From Nemopilema nomurai (taxonomy: Eukaryota; Cnidaria; Scyphozoa; Rhizostomeae; Rhizostomatidae), in assembly GCA_003864495.1 (NCBI GenBank), contig ML133420.1, positions 1-64,000 on the forward strand: DNA of 64,000 nucleotides. The letters run 5' to 3'. Under the pieces are notes generated by a model. It searched no databases, was not told where the DNA came from, and was given only the letters and a program-made list of their open reading frames with translations. Below are positions 56,299 to 64,000 of the stretch, in pieces (within the stretch, counting starts at the first letter, position 1; every line of letters begins with the position of its first letter). A program made the translations under genes and the position numbers.

Positions 56299-57138
56299 AT
56301 GAGCCAGTCTGTGGATGAATTTGGGAATCGGAATGATGGAGTCGAAGAGTTGTATGCAAAGCCGTATAAGCCTGGAAGAAAGAACGATTCACAACAGATC
56401 GTCAGCAACCAGTCTGATGGTATCTACGACAGACTGGATCGGCAGAGCAGTATGCGGAGCCGAAATGGATCGTCCAGAGAGGCAAGTTCTGCTGTTGACA
56501 AGTCGATGAGGCCGAAACCTGAGGGGACAATTGCACCGGATGAGGAGCGTGGCCCAGACGACCTCAGGCGAAGCGACAATGATTTATACGACGATGTCGC
56601 ATCGGAACAGACAGGGCAAAGAAGCCTTGCGAGCCAGTCAGTGCAGCAAAACGACTCAGAAGAAATGAGCGATGATATCAAACTGTACCAAATTGACTTT
56701 TTGGAAGCAAAGGATACGAATGACATAATCAGAGAGTTGAATCGATTGGGCATGGAAGAGCAGTCAAATCGACTAGCTTTGGCACTGCGGAGCCGGTTTG
56801 AGCTAGAGGGTGCGTTTATAGACACATGCGCCGACGATGGGGTGGCGATTATGGAGGGGGACGACGATGATGATGCGGATGCCTTCGAGCACCAGTCGAT
56901 TGGGGGGCTCAGGGTCAAGGGAATGAAGCCGGCATTTGTCAATTACGATGAATACGACCCGGACATTATCAAGAAATACGGGTATTTTGCTCAAGGTTTT
57001 AGCAGAGAAAAGATGGCTAGTGATGCTGCTGATTTACGAAGACATGCTGCCAATATGCTTTGGACAGTGGAAAACATGGAACGAATGATTGATCCGAATT
57101 CAAGAGTGAGGTACGTAAGGCATGAGAACAGTGACTAG
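56299..57138 (+). CDS. Intronless gene of unknown function, acidic protein with tyrosine motifs
   Basis: An uninterrupted 279-codon frame starts at aaaATGa, a good initiation context, and is followed by AATAAA 106 bases after the stop. That spacing supports a real transcript. I do not recognise the family. The N-terminal ~125 residues are hydrophilic, Ser/Asp/Arg-rich and probably disordered. They carry Y19AKPY23, Y43DRL and Y97DDV, and Y130QID follows; two of these are YxxL/V-type sites that could be phosphorylated SH2-docking motifs. A more ordered part (~128-180, LNRLGMEEQSNRLALALRSR) looks helical, then a poly-Asp stretch (~residue 190), then a conserved-looking C-terminus with a YDEYDPDI sequence. 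No signal peptide or TM, so likely cytosolic. It could be a retrocopy or an orphan; its nearness to the SEFIR receptor may be coincidence. Confidence 0.7.
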   Translation: MSQSVDEFGNRNDGVEELYAKPYKPGRKNDSQQIVSNQSDGIYDRLDRQSSMRSRNGSSREASSAVDKSMRPKPEGTIAPDEERGPDDLRRSDNDLYDDVASEQTGQRSLASQSVQQNDSEEMSDDIKLYQIDFLEAKDTNDIIRELNRLGMEEQSNRLALALRSRFELEGAFIDTCADDGVAIMEGDDDDDADAFEHQSIGGLRVKGMKPAFVNYDEYDPDIIKKYGYFAQGFSREKMASDAADLRRHAANMLWTVENMERMIDPNSRVRYVRHENSD

Positions 57139-57243
57139 AAATACTCGTAGCTATCACAATACAATCATATTGACACTGCCAATGTGCCTTAATGTAAGAA
57201 CTCAACGCAGACAAGCAAAGTCAACAATACCTAGTCTTTCTAT

Positions 57244-57249
57244 AATAAA
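57244..57249 (+). terminator. Candidate poly(A) signal of the intronless gene
   Basis: AATAAA 106 bases after the stop codon at 57136-57138. Confidence 0.5.
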
Positions 57250-57599
57250 TCACGTGATTATCTTATAGTGAATCAGCCACACTTACTGTATGGCTAAAGT
57301 CAGCTATCAACATTTAAAAAGCAAAGAAAATCAAAATGTTTGTTTGTTACTTTGTTTTTCTGAAACCCAATATCAATATTACCCAAAGTTAAAACAAAGG
57401 CTTCCTGAACCCTGTAAGGTGTATCAAGAAGTGTTAGAGAAACAATATCCGGGTAGAAAATGGAAATGAGTATAATTTTGCAAATCAAGAGTCTTACATT
57501 ATCGTACACTGATAACAAACACATGCTTCTCGACAACCGAATGGGATAAAGTCAAAACAGTTAGAGGCAAGAGCATTCACTGGACCCGTCTAGGACACA

Positions 57600-57960
57600 A
57601 AGGCTGGCTGTAGGCAAATTGAGTGTTTACAAAAAATTCGTCATTTTGAAAGGCCACAAACTTGGATATTAGGCCCTACTGCTCTGATATAAATATATTC
57701 TTTTACCATTGTATTTACCTGTAGAGAAAAAAAGGTGCTTTTACCATAAGACGTTTTGAATCGTAACTTACCACAGCTAAATCCTTTGCTTTTAGGCCGT
57801 CTAAAGCCTTCTAAAAGTTTATTACTTCATCGACAACCAACCTGAATATAAAAAATTTGAAAAGAAAAAACAACCGCCTAGAAAATAACCGTCTTCCCAA
57901 AAAAATATAATATAGTAAGAGCAAACAGAAAAATAATATGACAAACCCTATTGAGCACAG
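57600..57960. repeat. Decayed left edge of the satellite array
   Basis: Recognisable but diverged unit pieces, such as cgtcattttgaaaggccac followed by ttggatattaggcc near 57640-57675, and ttttaggccgtctaaagcc near 57790. Divergence rises away from the array, as expected at the edge of a homogenising satellite. Confidence 0.7.
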
Positions 57961-60900
57961 CAAAGGTGGTTTAAAGAAAAAAAATTTTCATCAAAAACTG
58001 GTCATTTTGCAAGGCTATATAAAGCCTTGGAATTTAGGCCGTTTTCCCCGTTAGTTTTTGTTCGTTGTCTCGACAAAAAAGTGAAATACAGTTGCTTGAA
58101 CAAGTGCACGAGTATTGTATTAACACATAGAGCACAACTAGGGTGGTTTTAAGGAAAAGAAATTTTCATCAAAAATTGGTCATTTTGCAAGGCTATAGCC
58201 TTGGATTTTAGGCCACTTTTCCCGTTAGTTTTTGTTCGTTTTCTCGACAAAAAATTGGAATACAGTTGCTTGAACAAGTGCGACAGTATTCTATTGACCC
58301 ATAGAGCACAACTAGGGAGGTTTTAAGGAAAACAATTTTTCATCAAAAACTGGTCATTTGCAAGGCTATAGCCTTGGATTTTAGGCCGCTTTTCCCGTTA
58401 GTTTTTGTTCGTTTTCTCGACAAAAAATTGGAATACAGTTGCTTAAACAAGTAACAGTATTCTATTGACCCACAGAGCACAACTAGGGTGGTTTTAAGGA
58501 AAACAATTTTTCATCAAAAACTGGTCATTTTGCAAGGCTATAGCCTTGGATTTAGGCCGCTTTTCCCGTTAGTTTTTGTTCGTTTTCTCGACAAAAAATT
58601 GGAATACAGTTGCTTAAACAAGTGCGACAGTATTATATTGACCCATAGAGCACAGCAAGGGTGGTTTTAAGGAAAACAATTTTCATCAAAAACTCGTCAT
58701 TTTGCAAGGCTATAGCCTTGGATTTTAGGCCGTTTTTCCCGTTAGTTGTTGTTCGTTTTCTCGACAAAAAATTGAAATACAGTTGCTTGAACAAGTGCAA
58801 CAGTATTCTATTGACCCATAGAGAACAACTAGGGTGGTTTTAAGGAAAAAAATTTTCATCAAAAACTAGTCATTTTGCAAGGCTATAGCCTTGGATTTTG
58901 GGCCGCTTTTCCTGTTAGTTTTTGTTCGTTTTCTCGACAAAATATTGGAATACAGTTGCTTGAACAAGTGCGACAGTATTCTTTTGACCCAAAGAGCACA
59001 ACTAGGATGGTTTTAAGGAAAACAATTTTTCATCAAAAACTGGTCATTTTGCAAGGCTATAGCCTTGGATTTTGGGCCGCTTTTCCCGTTAGTTGTTGTT
59101 CGTTTTCTCGACAGAAAATTGAAATACAGTTGCTTGAACAAGTGCAACAGTATTCTATTGACCCATAGAGCACAACTAGGGTGGTTTTAAGGAAAATAAA
59201 TTTTCATCAAAAACTAGTCATTTTGCAAGGCTATAGCCTTGGATTTTGGGCCGCTTTTCCCGTTAGTTGTTGTTCGTTTTCTCGACAAAAATTGAAATAC
59301 AGTTGCTTGAACAAGTGCAACAGTATTCTATTGACCCATAGAGCACAACTAGGGTGGTTTTAAGGAAAAAAATTTTCATCAAAAACTGGTCATTTTGCAA
59401 GGCTATAGCCTTGGATTTTGGGCCGCTTTTCCCGTTAGTTGTTGTTCGTTTTCTCGACAAAAATTGGAATACAGTTGCTTGAACAAGTGCAACAGTATTC
59501 TATTGACCCATAGAGCACAACTAGGGTGGTTTTAAGGAAAACAAATTTTCATCAAAAACTGGTCATTTTGCAAGGCTATAGCCTTGGATTTTAGGCCGCT
59601 TTTCCTGTTAGTTTTTGTTCGTTTTCTCGACAAAAAATTGGAATACAGTTGCTTGAACAAGTGTGAAAGTATTCTATTGACCCATAGAGCACAACTAGGG
59701 TCGTTTTAAGGAAATGAAATTTTCATCAAAACTGTCATTTTGCAAGGCTATAGCCTTTTGATTTTAGGCCGCTTTTCCCGTTAGTTTTTGTTCGTTTTCT
59801 CGACAAAAATTGAAATACAGTTGCTTAAACAAGTGCGACAGTATTCTATTGACCCTTCAAGCACAACTAGGGTGGTTTTAAGGAAAACAAATTTTCATCA
59901 AAAACTGGTCATTTTGCAAGGCTATAGCCTTGGATTTTAGGCCGCTTTTCCGTTAGTTTTTGTTCGTTTTCTCGACAAAAAATTGGAATACAGTTGCTTA
60001 AACAAGTGCGACAGTATTCTATTGACCCATAGAGCACAACTAGGGTGTTTTAAGGAAAAAAAGTTTCTTAAAAAACTGGTCATTTTGCAAGGCTATAGCC
60101 TTGGATTTTAGGCCGCTTTTCCCGTTAGTTTTTGTTCGTTTTCTCGACAAAAAATTGGAATACAGTTGCTTGAACAAGTGCAACAGTATTCTATTGACCC
60201 ATAGAGCACGACAAGGGTTGTTTTAGGGGAAAAAATTTTCATCAAAAACTGGTCATTTTGCAAGGCTATAGCCTTGGATTTTGGGCCGCTTTTCCCATAA
60301 GTTTTTGTTCGTTTTCTCGTCAAAAAATTGGAATACAACTGCTTAAACAAGTGCGAAAGTATTCTATTGACCCATCAAGCACAAGTAGGGTGGTTTTAAG
60401 GAAAAGAAATTTTCATCAAAAACTGATCATTTTGCAAGGCTATAGCCTTGGATTTTAGGCCGCTTTTCCCGTTAGTTGTTGTTCGTTTTCTCGACAAAAA
60501 ATTGGAATACAGATGCTTGAACAAGTGCGACAGTATTCTATTGACCCACAGAGCACGACAAGGGTTGTTTTAAGGAAAACAAATTTTCATCAAAAACTGG
60601 TCATTTTGCAAAGCTGTAGTCTTGGATTTTGGGCCACTTTTCCTGTTAGTTGTTGTTCGTTTTCTCGACAAAAATTGGAATACAGTTGCTTGAACAAGTG
60701 CGAAAGTATTCTATTGACCCATAAAGGACAAGTAGGGTTGTTTTAAGGAAAACAAATTTTCATCAAAAACTGGTCATTTTGCAAGGCTATAGCCTTGGAT
60801 TTTAGGCCGCTTTTCCCGTTAGTTTTTGTTCGTTTTCTCGACAAAAAATTGGAATACAGTTGCTTGAACAAGTGCGACAGTATTCTATTGACCCATAGAG

Positions 60901-63330
60901 CACAACTAGGGTGGTTTTAAGGAAAAAATTTTCATCAAAAACTGGTCATTTTGCAAGGCTATAGCCTTGGATTTTAGGCCGCTTTTCCCGTTAGTTTTTG
61001 TTCGTTTTCTCGACAAAAAATTGGAATACAGTTGCTTGAACAAGTGCGACAGTATTCTATTGACCCATAGAGCACAACTAGGGTGGTTTTAAGGAAAACA
61101 ATTTTCATCAAAAACTGGTCATTTTGCAAGGCTATAGCCTTGGATTTTAGGCCGCTTTTCCCGTTAGTTTTTGTTCGTTTTCTCGACAAAAAATTGGAAT
61201 ACAGTTGCTTGAACAAGTGCGACAGTATTCTATTGACCCATAGAGCACAACTAGGGAGTTTTAAGGAAAACAATTTTTCATCAAAAACTGGTCATTTTGC
61301 AAGGCTATAGCCTTGGATTTTGGGCCGCTTTTCCCGTTAGTTTTTGTTTTTCTCGACAAAAAATTGGAATACAGTTGCTTAACAAGTGCGACAGTATTCT
61401 ATTGACCCATAGAGCACAACTAGGGTGGTTTCAAGGAAAATTTTCATCAAAAACTGGTCATTTTGCAAGGCTATAGCCTTGGATTTTAGGCCGCTTTTCC
61501 CGTTAGTTTTTGTTCGTTTTCTCGACAAAAAATTGGAATACAGTTGCTTAAACAAGTGCACAGTATTCTATTGACCCATAGAGACAACTAGGGTGGTTTT
61601 AAGGAAAAAATTTTTCATCAAAAACTGGTCATTTTGCAAGGCTATAGCCTTGGATTTTAGGCCGCTTTTCCCGTTAGTTTTTGTTCGTTTTCTCGACAAA
61701 AAATTGGAATACAGTTGCTTGAACAAGTGCACAGTATTCTATTGACCCATAGAGCACAACTAGGGTGGTTTTAAGGAAAAAATTTTTCATCAAAAACTGG
61801 TCATTTTGCAAGGCTATAGCCTTGGATTTTGGCCGCTTTTCCCGTTAGTTTTTGTTCGTTTTCTCGACAAAAAATTGGAATACAGTTGCTTGAACAAGTG
61901 CAACAGTATTCTATTGACCCATAGAGCACAACTAGGGTGGTTTTAAGGAAAAAATTTTTCATCAAAAACTGGTCATTTTGCAAGGCTATAGCCTTGGATT
62001 TTGGCCGCTTTTCCCGTTAGTTTTTGTTCGTTTTCTCGACAAAAAATTGGAATACAGTTGCTTGAACAAGTGCGACAGTATTCTATTGACCCATAGAGCA
62101 CAACTAGGGTGGTTTTAAGGAAAACAATTTTTCATCAAAAACTGGTCATTTTGCAAGGCTATAGCCTTGGATTTTAGGCCGCTTTTCCCGTTAGTTTTTG
62201 TTCGTTTCGACAAAAAAGTGAAATATAGTTGCTTGAACAAGTGCAACAGTATTCTATTGACCCATAGAGCACAACTAGGGTGGTTTTAAGGAAAAAATTT
62301 TCATCAAAAACTGGTCATTTTGCAAGGCTATAGCCTTGGATTTTAGGCCGCTTTTCCCGTTAGTTTTTGTTTGTTTTCTCGACAAAAAAGTGACATACAG
62401 TTGCTTGAACAAGTGCAACAGTATTCTATTGACCAATAGAGCACAACAAGGGTGGTTTTAAGGAAAACAAATTTTCATCAAAAACTGGTCATTTTGCAAG
62501 GATATAGCCTTGGATTTTCGGCCGCTTTTCTCGTTAGTTGTCGTTCGTTTTCTCGACAAGAAAGTGAAATATAGTTGCTTGAACAAGTGCAATAAAATAG
62601 TATTGACCCATAGAGCACAGCAGGGGTGGTTTAAGGAAAAGAAATTTTCATCAAAAATTTGTCATTTTGCAGGCTATAGCCTGGTTTTGGCCGCTTTTCC
62701 CGTTAGTCGTCGTTCGTTTTCTCGACAAAAAAGTGGAATATAGTTGTTTACAAGTGACAGTATAGTATTGACCCATAGAGCACAGCAGGGGTGGTGTTAA
62801 GGAAAACCAATTTTCATCAAAAATTTGTTATTTTGCAAGGCTACAGCCTTGGATTTTGGGCGGCTTTTCCCGTTAGTTTTTGTTCGTTTTCTCGACAAAA
62901 AAATGGAATACAGTTGCTTGAACAAGTGCGACAGTATTCTATTGACCCATAAAGCACAACTAGGGTGGTTTTAAGGAAAACAACTTTTCATTAAAAACTG
63001 GTCATTTTGCAAGGCTATAGCCTTTGAATTTGGGCCGCTTTTCCCGTTAGTTTTTGTTCGTTTTTTCGGCAAAAAAGTGAAATATAGTTGCTTGAACCAG
63101 TGCAATAGTAAAGTATTGACCCATAGAGCACAGCAGGGGTGGTGTTAAGGAAAAGAAATTTTCATCAAAAATTTGTCATTTTGCAAGGCTATAGCCTTGG
63201 ATTTTAGGCCGCTTTTCCCGTTAGAACGTTTTCGTTTTCTCGATAAAAAAGTGAAATACAGTTGCTTGAACAGACGCAAGAGTATTGTATTGATTTTTAG
63301 AGCAGGAAATACTGTTTTTAGTAAAAAACA
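57961..63330. repeat. Satellite array, 31 units of about 172 bp
   Basis: The core phrase tcattttgcaaggctatagcc recurs 31 times between about 57996 and 63175, with spacings of 168-179 bp (mean 172.6). Landmarks in order within a unit: a ggtggttttaaggaaaa block, the palindrome CAAGGCTATAGCCTTG, ggccgcttttcccgttag, gttcgttttctcgacaaaa, cagttgcttgaacaagtg and tattctattgacccatag. Units differ by substitutions and many 1-2 base indels, chiefly in A and C runs. Several open frames of 60-100 codons cross the units in both strands but shift with unit length and are not genes. Confidence 0.95.
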
Positions 63331-63840
63331 TTTACACCATATATTGGTCATTTTTCTAGGTTATAGCCGTAAACTTTAGGCCGTCTCCTATACTAGAAAT
63401 TTTTTTTGCTTTTCTTGTCGAGAAGACGAGATCGGTCCAAAAATCGGTCATTTTGCAAGGCTATAGTCTTGGACCATAGGCCCCTTTTAGAGAGAAATTA
63501 ATCGTTATTTGGACAACCCAATGCAATATAGTCATCAGAACAGTCATAATAGCATTGTAGCGATCTGAAGATGATATGAAAGCTGTCTTTCTGCCAAGAA
63601 AATTTGCACCGAAAATTGGTCATTCTGCAAGGTTAAAGCCCTGAATTTGGGTCCTTCTGTTCCGATAGAACGTCATCGCTTGTTCGACAAGGAAATGGAA
63701 TTACATTAATTTGAACAAAATCAAATGCAGAGGGTAGCAAAGCTGGCTTAAAGCCGAGAAATATTTGTCCTTGGATTCTAGGCCGAGCTGCTCAAATAAG
63801 AACTTTTTCTTTATAACCGAATGTTATATAGTCCGTTACT
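63331..63840. repeat. Decayed right edge of the satellite array
   Basis: At least four degenerate unit pieces: near 63349 (ggtcatttttctaggttatagcc), near 63443 (ggtcattttgcaaggctatag), near 63617 (ggtcattctgcaaggttaaag) and near 63765 (tccttggattctaggccg). Spacing is no longer regular. Confidence 0.7.
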
Positions 63841-64000
63841 AGGCTTGTTGTTCGAAATAGGGTGCCAGCTTCCGTGGCAAGTATTGCAGATGTACACGCC
63901 CAAAAGATTATAGAGCATTGTGACTGATGCAATGGATCATCAGCTGTACTGTCATCTACGCTCGTTTCCCACTGGCGACAGTTTAAACGTGATCATTCGA
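63841..64000. other. Unique sequence right of the satellite
   Basis: Short stretch to the window end; no repeat unit and no gene visible. Confidence 0.5.

Noticed and set aside
58921..58940. gttcgttttctcgac in each satellite unit as a CENP-B box
   Set aside because: It shares the TTCG start, but the required A and CGGG positions of the CENP-B consensus do not match.
58488..63379. Many 60-100 codon frames on both strands inside the satellite
   Set aside because: They follow the repeat unit, change frame with unit length and contain no recognisable domain.

Overview
This window looks like nuclear DNA of an intron-rich, AT-biased invertebrate. An anthozoan cnidarian (coral or anemone) is my best guess, inferred from gene content and style: short EGF exons, an IL-17-receptor-like gene, a hAT relic and many small GT-AG introns. 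All calls come from reading exons, splice phases and remembered family motifs; no database was searched. All recognised genes are on the + strand.

Layout. Bases 1-13810 and 14274-28085 are two essentially identical copies of one block at a 14,273-bp offset, separated by a single N at 13811 and 462 bp of unique sequence. Each copy holds (i) the 3' part of a secreted EGF-repeat/glycine-rich-domain gene, whose eight EGF exons sit in a tandem exon-intron array of ~219-bp units, (ii) a complete nine-exon SLC36-type amino-acid transporter gene (516 codons), and (iii) a decayed hAT transposase. The hAT relic is cut at the N in copy 1 and runs to its C-terminus in copy 2. Identity of introns and shared frameshifts suggest an assembly duplicate or a very recent tandem duplication.

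Bases 28.6-57.2 kb are single copy. They carry a complete 17-exon calnexin gene (30460-38729, 582 aa), a complete 10-exon ATP6AP1/Ac45 gene for the V-ATPase accessory subunit (40654-45241, 441 aa), a small segment bounded by inverted TGACGTCA-containing repeats with a transposon-like ORF (47549-47981), a multi-exon type I receptor with a SEFIR domain, IL-17-receptor-like (49234-55340), and an intronless ORF of unknown function (56299-57138, 279 aa). Calnexin intron 3 contains a probable TA-flanked MITE.

Bases ~57.6-63.8 kb are a satellite: 31 regular units of about 172 bp, each built around a 16-bp perfect palindrome, with decayed units at both edges.

Functionally, calnexin and Ac45 are housekeeping secretory and endolysosomal genes, and the SLC36-like transporter is plausibly endolysosomal too, since it has an N-terminal acidic dileucine motif. 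The SEFIR receptor is a candidate innate-immune signalling gene. There is no operon logic here; the genes are separately promoted neighbours.
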